Below are positions 8,321-16,591 of a stretch of 64,000 bases of DNA, in pieces. A program made the position numbers and the translations under genes. The stretch lies in the IMG/VR virus record IMGVR_UViG_3300006086_000006, positions 1 through 64,000 of that record; one strand, written 5' to 3'. The DNA comes from a virus. The notes under the pieces are model-generated. The model ran no database searches and was not told the origin of the DNA. It saw nothing but the letters and a program-made list of their open reading frames with translations. Position 1 is the stretch's first letter; each line of letters starts with the position of its first letter.

Positions 8321-8671
8321 TTACCTCAATTCAGCTTCGTCCAAACTAAACTCGTTTTCCTTATCGTCACATACTTCTTCATGTAGTACAACAGCAATAG
8401 GGAATTCAGTAACAGTACCGTCTTGCCAATGCTCAACAGATTTGAGCAAACGCGAATACGACAAAAATACAGGAATTGGAATACCTTGCAATGTTTTAAC
8501 TTCTATGCCGTTACATAGCAGAGTATAATCCATACGCATTTCAGTTAAATCGTAGTAACACACAAAAGTATAAGCATCATCAATAGATAATAATCTATAT
8601 ACCTGACTACTCAGTTCCTGAATCTTTGAATTCAAGTCCTGCAGTTGCGACTGTAGTTCCTGGAAGTTCAT
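8321..8671 (-). CDS. Hypothetical protein, N-terminal coiled coil
   Basis: 116 residues. The first 30 (FQELQSQLQDLNSKIQELSS) form a clear heptad coiled coil; the rest is an acidic alpha/beta segment. The start overlaps the upstream gene by 65 bases and has GGAG upstream. No family recognised. Confidence 0.7.
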   Translation of the reverse strand: MNFQELQSQLQDLNSKIQELSSQVYRLLSIDDAYTFVCYYDLTEMRMDYTLLCNGIEVKTLQGIPIPVFLSYSRLLKSVEHWQDGTVTEFPIAVVLHEEVCDDKENEFSLDEAELR

Positions 8672-9320
8672 AATGTAGCTCCAACGTGTGGGATATAGGT
8701 GAGGCTATATAAATTTCTTGTTCAGAACAAACCTTAGAGAACACATCATTCTTTGTAAATGATAATAACTTATCGTGTTCGCCAGTACGAGACATGGACA
8801 AGAATTCGTTTATCACAGGCATTATCTTATCTGCGTGTGGATGCATCTTTATACTAATGAAATGATCGTATGAGATATTACCAACTGCACATATCATACT
8901 GTAGGATTTCCAGACTAGGTCAAGTTTCCACTCTAAGAATTGTATGCGTTGGTGAGCTTCATAATCTGGTAAATCTTTATACGTTCTATGAGGGTCAATG
9001 AGTACAATCAACTCACGTATAAATTCTAATTCGCGTCTAGCTTCATCTAAACAGGCTTGTGCAACATCGCGTCTTGCTCTTGTTTCATCTAAATCGGCTT
9101 GCGATCTTAACTTGTTATACTGCTGCTCCTCATCATCATTCAATATAGTCTTAGAAGATAAGACTTTGGCTTTTGCCCTGTTACTTTCTGCCAAGGCAAG
9201 ATCAATAGACAAGCTGCGGTCTTCTTCCAACTCGCGCAATACACGGTACGCTTCATCATACGTGTGGCAGTTTGCAACAATAGTATTTAAAATTTGATAA
9301 CGCGAATGTTTCCAGTGCAT
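8607..9320 (-). CDS. Hypothetical protein, helical
   Basis: 237 residues from the ATG at 9320 (GAGG upstream); an in-frame GTG lies 12 bases earlier. The middle (about residues 25-110) is rich in Ala, Arg, Glu and Leu and is probably helical or coiled. The C-terminal end overlaps the next gene. No family recognised. First gene of a leftward group bounded by the terminator at 9342. Confidence 0.7.
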   Translation of the reverse strand: MHWKHSRYQILNTIVANCHTYDEAYRVLRELEEDRSLSIDLALAESNRAKAKVLSSKTILNDDEEQQYNKLRSQADLDETRARRDVAQACLDEARRELEFIRELIVLIDPHRTYKDLPDYEAHQRIQFLEWKLDLVWKSYSMICAVGNISYDHFISIKMHPHADKIMPVINEFLSMSRTGEHDKLLSFTKNDVFSKVCSEQEIYIASPISHTLELHYELPGTTVATAGLEFKDSGTE

Positions 9321-9341
9321 TATAACCGACACCTCAGATAG

Positions 9342-9372
9342 AAAAATAGCGGCTAAATAGCCGCTATTTTTA
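9342..9372. terminator. Bidirectional intrinsic terminator
   Basis: AAAAATAGCGGC, 6-base loop, GCCGCTATTTTT: a perfect stem flanked by A and T runs. It terminates the Lys-rich gene (9408-9869) before the 9320 gene. Confidence 0.9.
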
Positions 9373-9407
9373 TTAACACAACTTCTTCATTAAACCACTA
9401 ATGCTTA

Positions 9408-9869
9408 TTATTCGTCGTCAAAATCGCCGAAGTCATCATCAGCTTGCTTTGCAGATTTTTTAACTTTCACTTTGTCTTTCTTACCGGATTTCTTTTCAGA
9501 CTTACCTGACTTTTCAGACTTGGTAGCTTTAGCTTTCTTGTCTTTCTTGGAAGGTTTTTCTTCCTTTTCAGCTTTTACTTTCTTGCCGGCTTTCTTGTCT
9601 TTCTTGGAAGGTTTTTCTTCCTTTTCAGACTTGGCAACTTTAGCTTTCTTACCAGATTTCTTTTCTGATTTTTCAGCTTTTACTTTCTTGCCTTTTTTAG
9701 CAGGCGCTTCACCACTAACTAGGGCGAGTTGTTCTTCAACACCAGCAGCAACGGCTTGTGCAGCTTCAAGAGCGCGTTCGATAGACTTAACGGTGTTTGC
9801 GGCAGCGCGTTGTTGTTTTCTCAAAGCACGGTTGAATTCACCTGCTGGCACTTCTATGGTCTTAGCCAT
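9408..9869 (-). CDS. Lysine-rich protein with acidic tip
   Basis: 153 residues. Residues 1-50 look helical; residues 55-140 are Lys/Ser/Glu repeats (KKGKKVKAEKSEKKSGKK-like) and the end is DDDFGDFDDE. The tip echoes the C-terminus of the SSB-like protein, so both may bind a common partner. Probably binds nucleic acid through the lysines. GGAG lies upstream of the start. No enzymatic domain seen. Confidence 0.7.
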   Translation of the reverse strand: MAKTIEVPAGEFNRALRKQQRAAANTVKSIERALEAAQAVAAGVEEQLALVSGEAPAKKGKKVKAEKSEKKSGKKAKVAKSEKEEKPSKKDKKAGKKVKAEKEEKPSKKDKKAKATKSEKSGKSEKKSGKKDKVKVKKSAKQADDDFGDFDDE

Positions 9870-9925
9870 AATTCATTTCTCCAAAATATTAAAGGTTTGT
9901 ATCTAGTCGAATAAACTAAATTTGT

Positions 9926-9956
9926 TTTAAAAAGTGAGGTCAAATTAACCTCACTG
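9926..9956 (-). terminator. Intrinsic terminator upstream of Lys-rich gene
   Basis: Minus-strand AGTGAGGT, 7-base loop, ACCTCACT, then TTTTTAAAA. It ends the transcript of the acidic gene at 10001-10432. Confidence 0.85.
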
Positions 9957-10000
9957 TAAATCTGGCAACGAATTGAAACTAAATAGGTAACGGACTAAGA

Positions 10001-10432
10001 CTAGTCATCAAAATCTTCATCGTCTTCGTCTTCATCTTCGTCTTCGTCTTCATCTTCGTCTTCATCTTCGTCTTCATCTTCATCCGAATCATCTTCGTCT
10101 TCGTCATCCGAATCATCTTCGTCTTCGTCATCCGAATCATCTTCGTCTTCGTCATCCGAATCATCTTCGTCTTCGTCATCCGAATCATCGTCTTCGTCAT
10201 CCGAATCATCGTCTTCATCGTCATCCGAATCATCGTCATCGTCTTCGTCAGACTCATCGTCTTCGTCTTCGTCAGACTCATAGTCTGAATCGCCGGCAAG
10301 AGGTTCGATCTGGGCAATCAGTTCTTCGATAGTTTCAAGACCGGCTTCTTTAGCTTCCATCAAAAGATTCAGGTAAGCGTTTGCCAACAATTCGCTAATG
10401 TTTAAAACTGGAGCTGCTTTCTTTTTAGCCAT
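10001..10432 (-). CDS. Extremely acidic Asp/Glu/Ser protein
   Basis: 143 residues. Only the first 50 (AKKKAAPVLNISELLANAYLNLLMEAKEAG...) have normal composition and look helical. From about residue 50 to the end the chain is almost entirely Asp, Glu and Ser in EDEDDSDD-like units. No enzyme can be hidden in the tail; it could compete with DNA for basic proteins, chelate cations or act as a spacer. GGAAAA-type site upstream, with a TGTAAATA box about 55 bases upstream. Function unknown. Confidence 0.75.
   Translation of the reverse strand: MAKKKAAPVLNISELLANAYLNLLMEAKEAGLETIEELIAQIEPLAGDSDYESDEDEDDESDEDDDDDSDDDEDDDSDDEDDDSDDEDEDDSDDEDEDDSDDEDEDDSDDEDEDDSDEDEDEDEDEDEDEDEDEDEDDEDFDD
10010..10285. 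repeat. Trinucleotide-rich tandem repeats in the acidic gene
   Basis: Units of TCATCCGAATCATCTTCGTC plus CT-rich filler, 21-27 bases long, are repeated with near-identity from about 10080 to 10260, flanked by TCTTCG/TCATCG runs. They encode the acidic tail and are likely prone to length change. Confidence 0.85.
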
Positions 10433-10483
10433 TTTTCGATTTTCCTATATCTAGGGTTACTGTGAATGTGGTACTACAAAACT

Positions 10484-10493
10484 TATTTACACT
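10484..10493 (-). promoter_or_regulatory. TGTAAATA box upstream of acidic gene
   Basis: Minus-strand AGTGTAAATA, about 51 bases upstream of the ATG at 10432, just before the stop of the preceding gene. Confidence 0.5.
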
Positions 10494-10498
10494 TTTGA

Positions 10499-11092
10499 CT
10501 AGTCGAGGTCTTCTTCGTCTTCGTCTTCTTCCTCATCATCGGATTCTTCAAAGTCTTCCTCATCGGAGTCATCTTCATCATCCTCGTCAGATTCGTCTTC
10601 CTCTTCCACTACAGGTCGAGATTTACGTTTCTTAGGTGCACGTTGCGCCTTTTCTTCTTCATCCGCAAACAACTCGATTTCAATAGAATCGTTTAGGAAG
10701 ATAGTCGTTGGTTCTTCACTAGTTAAGTCAATAACAGTTACAGAGCCTTGTTTATTGTTCAACGTGACACGACCGCGAACAGAACTAATCAAGTTTCGGC
10801 GCCACATTGTAACTTGCGAAGGTTCACCGACTTGACCAAACACTTCAATCACAGAATTTCTTGGAAATGTACTAACGCGGGTCTTTTTACTTGCGTTAGT
10901 TTTCTTGTGACGGAAGACAATGAAATTCTTGTTCATTGAAACAAGAAAACCATTCACTTGAACAGGTACCAAGGCATACACATTTAATACATGTATAGCA
11001 CCTTTCAATTTGATACCTGTACCTTTTTTAATGCCGCGTAAGCGTTTTGATACCCGATCAGAACGAGCTAGACGGCGAGAGCCTGCAGCCAT
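10499..11092 (-). CDS. Basic beta-rich protein with acidic C-terminal tail
   Basis: 197 residues. An Arg/Lys-rich N-terminus (SRRLARSDRVSKRLRGIKKG) is followed by a beta-strand-rich core (about residues 30-140) that could be a small barrel, then KKRKSR and a 50-residue Asp/Glu/Ser tail. The basic-core/acidic-tail architecture recalls DNA-packaging chaperones, but no family is recognised. AGGAG upstream, with a TGTAAATA box about 40 bases upstream. Confidence 0.7.
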   Translation of the reverse strand: MAAGSRRLARSDRVSKRLRGIKKGTGIKLKGAIHVLNVYALVPVQVNGFLVSMNKNFIVFRHKKTNASKKTRVSTFPRNSVIEVFGQVGEPSQVTMWRRNLISSVRGRVTLNNKQGSVTVIDLTSEEPTTIFLNDSIEIELFADEEEKAQRAPKKRKSRPVVEEEDESDEDDEDDSDEEDFEESDDEEEDEDEEDLD

Positions 11093-11131
11093 GTTATTCT
11101 CCTTTTGTAGAAGTTTGTTTATCGTATTACT

Positions 11132-11141
11132 TATTTACAGT
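11132..11141 (-). promoter_or_regulatory. TGTAAATA box upstream of 11092 gene
   Basis: Minus-strand ACTGTAAATA, about 40 bases before the ATG at 11092. Confidence 0.5.
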
Positions 11142-11148
11142 TTTACGA

Positions 11149-12303
11149 TTAACGGCTGCGTTTTAACAATTTCTTTTTCTTTTTCAAGACAGGTGTAGGT
11201 TGTGCAACTGGAACAGCTTCTTTTGGAAACGAGGCTGCAATAATGAGTAAATCACCACCGAACGCGAATACGGAGTTAAATGCGTCAGGAGCAGTTGTAC
11301 CAATAGGCAGAATTTCAAGGCGGTCCTCATTGTTAGCAGTCGCTTGTTCAAAATACCCGTAATTAACAACATCAGCAACAACACCTTCTTCGCTGTACGA
11401 GGCAATAAGCTTTTGAGTATCTGCGTTTAACAAGTTTGAACTATCTAACACTAATGCACTACGGAAGTTTTCAGTACCGATACCAAATGAACGAGCATAG
11501 TTTTCACCAATGCGGTGCATGATACGAATATCTTTAACAGGTGTATCGGAATCAACTAGGCGTGGAATAACAACATTAACATTCACGTTTATATTGATTA
11601 CAGTACCAGTTTCAAGAACACTCAATGTTGGAGAAACAACTACGTTGAAAATGTTTGATACATCAATTTCAACGTATTCAACTTCCGAATTAACATCAAG
11701 TGAACCGTCTTCACTTACAGCGTGTACGTAATCTTTCAAGCCATTTTCTGGAATGTCGAATGTATCAGAACCGTTATTAAATTCTAAAAAGATTGACTGC
11801 ACTGTATTTGCAATTTGTTCAGACAATGACTGTACTGCAAAATCAGCATCCGCAGCTTTACCGAAGTATGACAAATTAGTAGAAGCAGACAATTCGCTCA
11901 AATACTTAACAGCATTCGCAAACCCTTCACGAACAATACCAAATGGCTTAGCGGCAGAACCTTCACCAGTTGCAAGTGGGCTGCGTAAGTTGTAGTAGTT
12001 ACCGTGGATAACAACTTTATCTGGTAATGTATCATACGCACGTGGTGTGAACGTAAGCAAAAAACGCGGCTGGATTTTAAATACTGAAGTAGAATCTGCA
12101 CCCAATAAATCGGCGATTGTGGGTGTACGTACTACCTCTACGTTAGATTCTACCAACTGCGTATTAATTGCAGTTTCTTCGGTAGCGACTTGTGGCTGCT
12201 GCGACATAATGACCCCTTCTGGTGATGGTTGTGAAGATGCAATCTGCTGAGCTTGCTGCGCAGATAGTGAATTAGGTGCGTTTTCATTTTGATCTTGACT
12301 CAT
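11149..12303 (-). CDS. Hypothetical protein, beta-rich, Lys-rich C-terminus
   Basis: 384 residues. The N-terminal 60 are Gln/Ser-rich and likely flexible. A long middle of alternating hydrophobic beta strands (GTVININVNVNVVIPR region) follows, and the end is KKKKKLLKRSR. There are no recognisable catalytic motifs. Size and composition would suit a structural or DNA-associated protein. Own TGTAAATA box about 43 bases upstream. Function unknown. Confidence 0.7.
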   Translation of the reverse strand: MSQDQNENAPNSLSAQQAQQIASSQPSPEGVIMSQQPQVATEETAINTQLVESNVEVVRTPTIADLLGADSTSVFKIQPRFLLTFTPRAYDTLPDKVVIHGNYYNLRSPLATGEGSAAKPFGIVREGFANAVKYLSELSASTNLSYFGKAADADFAVQSLSEQIANTVQSIFLEFNNGSDTFDIPENGLKDYVHAVSEDGSLDVNSEVEYVEIDVSNIFNVVVSPTLSVLETGTVININVNVNVVIPRLVDSDTPVKDIRIMHRIGENYARSFGIGTENFRSALVLDSSNLLNADTQKLIASYSEEGVVADVVNYGYFEQATANNEDRLEILPIGTTAPDAFNSVFAFGGDLLIIAASFPKEAVPVAQPTPVLKKKKKLLKRSR

Positions 12304-12313
12304 AGTGAGTACC

Positions 12314-13732
12314 CTACCTTTCTATGTTGATTGATAATGCTTTACTATTTACACTTACGTCAATGGGTTGAAATACAAGCCCACGAACAACGTATTCTGG
12401 ATCACGCAATTTAGATAACACGGTTTTGGTATCAAACTTGTCTGTAACTATATGCACAGACTCCAGTATACCGCTAACATCGAAACCCAAACTACTCATG
12501 TGTGATTTAAAGTTTGAAGTTATTGGCAACATTATGCGCTTTTTAGCCTCATTGTAGTAATAGGCTGTGGTTGCAACAAACTGGAATACGTTTTCAAGGT
12601 AGCTGTACTTGTGGTTCAGCTTATCCTGCTCTTGGGAGGATTCGCATGTTTCAATACTCGCTTTCAATCTACGTATTGTATCTTTACACTCCTGTAATAA
12701 AGCACCGGATTTCAGTTTTTGATGTTCTGCTTTCAAACGCAAGCAGTCATCTTTCAAAGAAAGATCTTTTGTCGCTTTGTAGTTCTTGCGTTTTCTGTTG
12801 TACTCGCTGCGCATCTTAGATTCCAGAGTACCGTCTTTAATAGTGCCAAGAAGTTTGCGTGTAGATTCCAAATCTTTCTGCATACCTTCAATATCATTGG
12901 GGTCTACAAAGTTTTTACGTTCTCTATTATCTTCTAGGAATGCGTTAAACAACTCGTAAACTGAACTACACTTTGGATAGTTATTACGAACGTAAGACCG
13001 CAAAGAACGAGGCACGACCAATGTACCAGATATCACAATAAGGTCGAGTGTATCGTCTTCTGCGAGTTTCTTAGCGCGTGTACGGTAATCATCAATTGTG
13101 GATTTACTACGAATAACACCAAATTGTTTTGGAATATCTAAGCGATGAACTTTATCTAAAAGAACCTTCTCTTTATCAAAGAATACATCATAGAGAAAAC
13201 AATCTCCACCTGCGAAACGATAAACAAGATTTATAGGCATGCCGCTGTATACAGGAGATACACGATAACGACCATTGAGCTTTTTAATCTGGTCGTGCGA
13301 TACTGCTTTTGGTGGTCTAAAATAGTTGTGAATTGCGGTAAGACTAGTTGGATAAACAAAATCATCCGTCATGCACAATACGTGACTACGTAAAGCATCA
13401 TATATTTCTTTCAATGGAGTTGGAGGGGCTTCTAAGATAGACATGCTAGCCCAGCAAATACTTAGGTGCGCATCTTTAGGTACACCTAAACCAACTGAAT
13501 ACATCATAGATAATGTAAGCATTGATTTTAAATCACCTCCACGCGCGGATTTACATATAGACACAACGGTCTTTCTTGGAAGTCGTTGCATGATACGCCT
13601 ATCCCCTAGTAACATATCAATACTGGAACCCTGTAAGTGCTCAGGTGTATTACAAACACTAGAAGTATGAGTTGTTGCTAGTGTATTAAACAATTCTAAT
13701 AACTGGCGTGATTTTATTGATTTTGCTAACAT
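12314..13732 (-). CDS. Sel1-like repeat plus degenerate NAD-ligase-like fold
   Basis: 472 residues. Residues about 65-105 match one Sel1 repeat (ARGGDLKSMLTLSMMYSVGLGVPKD-type; helix-turn-helix with YxxGxGV). Further on, order and spacing resemble the adenylation domain of NAD-dependent DNA ligase: SPVYSGMPINLVY where EPKYDGLAISLxY is expected, ISGTLVVPRSL where RGEVVMPK is expected, LGFDVSG where LGFPVSP is expected, and VVRGLVFQ where EIDGVVIK is expected. The catalytic lysine (KxDG) and the motif IV-V acidic and lysine residues are all replaced, so it would be a dead or repurposed fold. A Lys-rich helical insert lies at about residues 285-370. The Sel1 call is fair; the ligase relation is tentative. 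Confidence 0.45.
   Translation of the reverse strand: MLAKSIKSRQLLELFNTLATTHTSSVCNTPEHLQGSSIDMLLGDRRIMQRLPRKTVVSICKSARGGDLKSMLTLSMMYSVGLGVPKDAHLSICWASMSILEAPPTPLKEIYDALRSHVLCMTDDFVYPTSLTAIHNYFRPPKAVSHDQIKKLNGRYRVSPVYSGMPINLVYRFAGGDCFLYDVFFDKEKVLLDKVHRLDIPKQFGVIRSKSTIDDYRTRAKKLAEDDTLDLIVISGTLVVPRSLRSYVRNNYPKCSSVYELFNAFLEDNRERKNFVDPNDIEGMQKDLESTRKLLGTIKDGTLESKMRSEYNRKRKNYKATKDLSLKDDCLRLKAEHQKLKSGALLQECKDTIRRLKASIETCESSQEQDKLNHKYSYLENVFQFVATTAYYYNEAKKRIMLPITSNFKSHMSSLGFDVSGILESVHIVTDKFDTKTVLSKLRDPEYVVRGLVFQPIDVSVNSKALSINIER
12346..12355 (-). promoter_or_regulatory. TGTAAATA box upstream of 12303 gene
   Basis: Minus-strand AGTGTAAATA, about 43 bases before the ATG at 12303, inside the 3' end of the upstream coding region. 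Confidence 0.45.
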
Positions 13733-14163
13733 GAGTAATATCCTGAGAGTTCATCAACAAAGGGTAGGTCAGATTCCCCAATTAAAGAAATACAACCATC
13801 AATTTGCAAATCTTCAATATTGCCTTTTCGGAATTCAATATATGTTTGTGTATTCATAACACAGATTTCATAACTACCATTCACGTTCACGGGGAATGCA
13901 AACCATTGGAGTGTCTGTGATTTAAACGATTGAGATACCTGAGTGTAAAATGCTTTCAATTCATCAGACAGTTTGGAAACTCGCACATGCAACTGGTCAA
14001 GATTCACGGAACGTGGATCGTAACAAGCAAACGTATAAGGAAATAAACCAGGCATCAGATTACCGTTATCGGTTGTATCTGATATACCGATAGACAACAA
14101 GGCACGATTAACAAACAATCCAGGACGAAACTCATTAGCGTCACTGCGAACACGATTAAACAT
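13726..14163 (-). CDS. Hypothetical protein
   Basis: 145 residues from the ATG at 14163, which has AAGGAA upstream; a longer in-frame reading would overlap the HTH gene and is unlikely. Mixed alpha/beta composition, no recognised motif. Its stop overlaps the next start by 7 bases, so it is coupled to the Sel1/ligase-like gene. Confidence 0.75.
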   Translation of the reverse strand: MFNRVRSDANEFRPGLFVNRALLSIGISDTTDNGNLMPGLFPYTFACYDPRSVNLDQLHVRVSKLSDELKAFYTQVSQSFKSQTLQWFAFPVNVNGSYEICVMNTQTYIEFRKGNIEDLQIDGCISLIGESDLPFVDELSGYYSC

Positions 14164-14173
14164 AATTAATTCC

Positions 14174-14428
14174 TTAAATCTTAGTGCGATTGACAACAAT
14201 GCGCAATCCAAGCACATGGCACACAGAACTCAACACAATTAAATCTAAAGATAGGATAGTTGGGTTTAATAGGAGTCCTATACGTTCTTGGCTTATTTTT
14301 GTTAGCAAGGCAATTTGACGAATAGAAACTTCGTCGGACTCTATATGATTTAATAGCTTTATGACTATTAATTGTTTGATACGCTGTGCGCGTTCTTTGG
14401 ATTGACGTATTGATATTTTTGTTTTCAT
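14174..14428 (-). CDS. Small Cro/C1-type helix-turn-helix protein
   Basis: 84 residues from the ATG at 14428 (AAGGA 5 bases upstream). SIRQIALLTKISQERIGLLL fits a Cro/C1 (XRE) HTH: Q at helix 2, a turn, then recognition helix. The following LSLDLIVLSSVCHVLGLRIVV matches the usual fifth helix and C-terminal strand of that family. Likely a transcriptional regulator; target unknown. It lies between the HU-like gene and the 14163 gene. Confidence 0.75.
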   Translation of the reverse strand: MKTKISIRQSKERAQRIKQLIVIKLLNHIESDEVSIRQIALLTKISQERIGLLLNPTILSLDLIVLSSVCHVLGLRIVVNRTKI

Positions 14429-14480
14429 AGTATCCTTTGCACAAAAGGGGCAAAAGCCTCTTTTTATGTTCACACTGTGA

Positions 14481-15032
14481 TTACTTTTTACTAACTTTTG
14501 CTGGAGGGATTGCTGCGTCTTTGAGTTTCTTAAGGGGCAGAATCTTAACTTTAACCGTTGCAGGTTTGGCTTTAGTAATCATCATTTCACCAGGTTTGAA
14601 GGGGTTCTTTTTCTTCTCACCACCTTTAGTTGCAGGTTTGTGTACTGTTTTGATTTTCAAAAGACCAGGAATTTGGAATTCACCAACACCCTTATGTGTA
14701 ACACTGCCGAAAATAACTTGTTCAATAGCATCCAATACTGACTTGATTTGTTTCTTATCTAATTCAGTTTCTTCTGCCAAGTGTTCAATCAATTGAGTAC
14801 GATTGAGTTTTTCTTTTACAGGTGTGTACACAGGTACTTCTTTAACTTTCTTAACACGTACTGGTTTAGCTTTACCAGACTTAACTTTCTTAGCAGGGGC
14901 TTCTTCTTTTGAAGAAGACTTTTTCTTTTTCAAGACAACTTCTTCCTGCTTAGATACAGCTTTCTTTTTCTTAGCCGGGATTGCAGACGTAGCTGGTTTC
15001 ACCGACTTTTTAACTTTCTTCTTTTCTGCCAT
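14481..15032 (-). CDS. HU/IHF-family protein with histone-like Lys-rich N-terminus
   Basis: 183 residues from the ATG at 15032. Residues 1-70 are Lys/Ala/Pro/Ser-rich like histone H1 tails. From about residue 75, LNRTQLIEHLAEETELDKKQIKSVL and GVGEFQIPGLLKIKTVHKPATKG give the HU layout (two helices, then beta strands, G-x-F...PG). The HU arm hairpin appears as KKKNPFKPGEMM. Such proteins bend and coat DNA and would shape the phage nucleoid. An in-frame ATG 15 bases earlier has no ribosome-binding site. A TGTAAATA box and a 14-bp hairpin lie upstream. Confidence 0.85.
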   Translation of the reverse strand: MAEKKKVKKSVKPATSAIPAKKKKAVSKQEEVVLKKKKSSSKEEAPAKKVKSGKAKPVRVKKVKEVPVYTPVKEKLNRTQLIEHLAEETELDKKQIKSVLDAIEQVIFGSVTHKGVGEFQIPGLLKIKTVHKPATKGGEKKKNPFKPGEMMITKAKPATVKVKILPLKKLKDAAIPPAKVSKK

Positions 15033-15076
15033 TTTCAGTAATCTCATATAAAGAGGATAAGGATGAAGGATAGTGT

Positions 15077-15117
15077 GCTCTACCTACACACTTTATTTAC
15101 ACTTGTGTAGGTAGAGC
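15077..15117. promoter_or_regulatory. 14-bp perfect inverted repeat enclosing a TGTAAATA box
   Basis: GCTCTACCTACACA pairs perfectly with TGTGTAGGTAGAGC across a 13-base loop. The loop itself carries the minus-strand AGTGTAAATA box (15094-15103), about 62 bases upstream of the HU-like start. There is no T run, so it is not a typical terminator; it could be an operator or cruciform around a promoter. Confidence 0.6.
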
Positions 15118-15136
15118 GACAAATTACGATTTACTA

Positions 15137-16471
15137 TTAATCTTCTAAATCTTCATCTTCATCATCCGCTTCTTCCAAGTCTTCTTCATCGGAATCCGCT
15201 TCTTCCATTTTGGCAACGGTAACAATGTTTGCACAGGTTACAGAAGATGCTGCGGTATCAAACAAGGCTACTTTATCCTTAGTATCGTCAAAGCCGATAA
15301 CGATCAAGGTGTTACCAGATTTAGCGCTAATCAACTTAGTGCCTAACGGTAATTCGTCACGGCCCAGTTTTTCTTCAACTTCTTCATTTTCATACCAAGC
15401 AGCAATAAGAGGTTGTAGTTTAGATTCGCTTAAACCTGTAAGTTCTTTCAAGGCATCTAAATCCGAGGTTTCTTCGTCGTCATCAGATTCTTCTTCCTCG
15501 TCATCTTCCTCTTCCTCGTCATCATCAGATTCGTCTTCTTCATCGAGGTCATCTTCTTCCTCTTCTTCATCGTCCGATTCTTCATCTTCATCTTCCTCTT
15601 CATCTTCCTCTTCCTCTTCGTCTAGGTCGCCGAGGTCGTCATCAGAATCGGCAGACTCTTCCAAGTCATCATCTGCATCCAATTCGTCGTCTTCTTCCGC
15701 TGCCTCTTCGGCATCTTCATCAAGCTCGACCATGTATGCTGCACGTTCATCTTCATCTGCATCGGCAGGTACCAAACCGATCTGCAACGTACAACGGCGA
15801 TCAAGGTGCAACGTATTAAATGCGGCTACTTCTACATCGAAGCCAGTTTGTTGCTTGATAAAATCAGACAGTGCAGAAGTATTCAACAAAGTTTCAATCG
15901 AGGTAACATTCTTATCGTTGAACGCTGAAATACTACGCAAACGCTTCTGAGATTCTTCTTTCGGTGCGCGAGTGGGCTTAGCATTTACTTTAGCGCCGCG
16001 CGTTGGTTTAGCAGAAGCTGTTACTTTAGTAGTTCCACGTGCAGGTTTAGTTGAGGCAGCTGGCTTTTTCTTACCGACTTTACCACTAGCACACATTTCA
16101 CGCAATTCATCAATACTCAAACCTTGTTGGTCGATACGCTTAGTAAACACTTCACGTGCCAACAATTCATCAACACATTCGCGGCGTGGAGCGGTTGACC
16201 AATCTTTGGCCTTAGATGATTTAGCAGAAGCAGCAGGCTTAGTGTTACGCGCAGTACCACGTGCAACAGGCGCTGCTTTCTTTTGCACTGCTTTAGCTGC
16301 AACCACTTCTTTCAACGTAGTACCAGATAAAGTCAAAGACTCTGGCTTAATACGTGAGCCATTTTCAAGTTTGAACGTAGTAGCAAGAACTTGTGAAACA
16401 GCGGTGCGAGTTTTATCAGCCAATACTACTTTGTAGCCGATGTATTTTTTCAAAAGTTTTACAGTAGACAT
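15137..16471 (-). CDS. Hypothetical protein with long acidic domain
   Basis: 444 residues from the ATG at 16471 (GGAG upstream). The N-terminal 60 look beta-rich. There follow Ala/Lys/Pro/Thr-rich linkers (KPARGTTK, KPTRGAK), a helical segment with TAPRRECVDELLAREVF, a block of about 110 residues nearly all Asp/Glu/Ser (around residues 255-345), a small folded part (LPLGTKLISAKSGNTLIVIGFDD) and a second acidic end. Basic and acidic halves in one chain suggest nucleoid or chaperone roles. No family recognised. Confidence 0.7.
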   Translation of the reverse strand: MSTVKLLKKYIGYKVVLADKTRTAVSQVLATTFKLENGSRIKPESLTLSGTTLKEVVAAKAVQKKAAPVARGTARNTKPAASAKSSKAKDWSTAPRRECVDELLAREVFTKRIDQQGLSIDELREMCASGKVGKKKPAASTKPARGTTKVTASAKPTRGAKVNAKPTRAPKEESQKRLRSISAFNDKNVTSIETLLNTSALSDFIKQQTGFDVEVAAFNTLHLDRRCTLQIGLVPADADEDERAAYMVELDEDAEEAAEEDDELDADDDLEESADSDDDLGDLDEEEEEDEEEDEDEESDDEEEEEDDLDEEDESDDDEEEEDDEEEESDDDEETSDLDALKELTGLSESKLQPLIAAWYENEEVEEKLGRDELPLGTKLISAKSGNTLIVIGFDDTKDKVALFDTAASSVTCANIVTVAKMEEADSDEEDLEEADDEDEDLED

Positions 16472-16591
16472 AAGTAACTCCAAGAGTAATTAAAGAACAG
16501 CGGTTAATGTTTACAACAAAAGAAACTAATTCAGACTAGGTGTATATTCTAGTCTGAAAGATTACAATTTCAAGGCCGAACGATTTTAATG

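Noticed and set aside
10010-10285. Regular short repeats suggesting a CRISPR array
   Set aside because: Repeats are contiguous, in frame and code Asp/Glu/Ser; there are no unique spacers. No CRISPR array was seen in the window.
9979-10317. Met/Thr/Lys-rich minus-strand frame
   Set aside because: Out-of-frame reading of the GAC/GAA-type repeats of the acidic gene, which has the proper start and site.
15210-15950. 246-codon plus-strand serine-rich reading frame
   Set aside because: Antisense shadow of the acidic block of the 15137-16471 gene.
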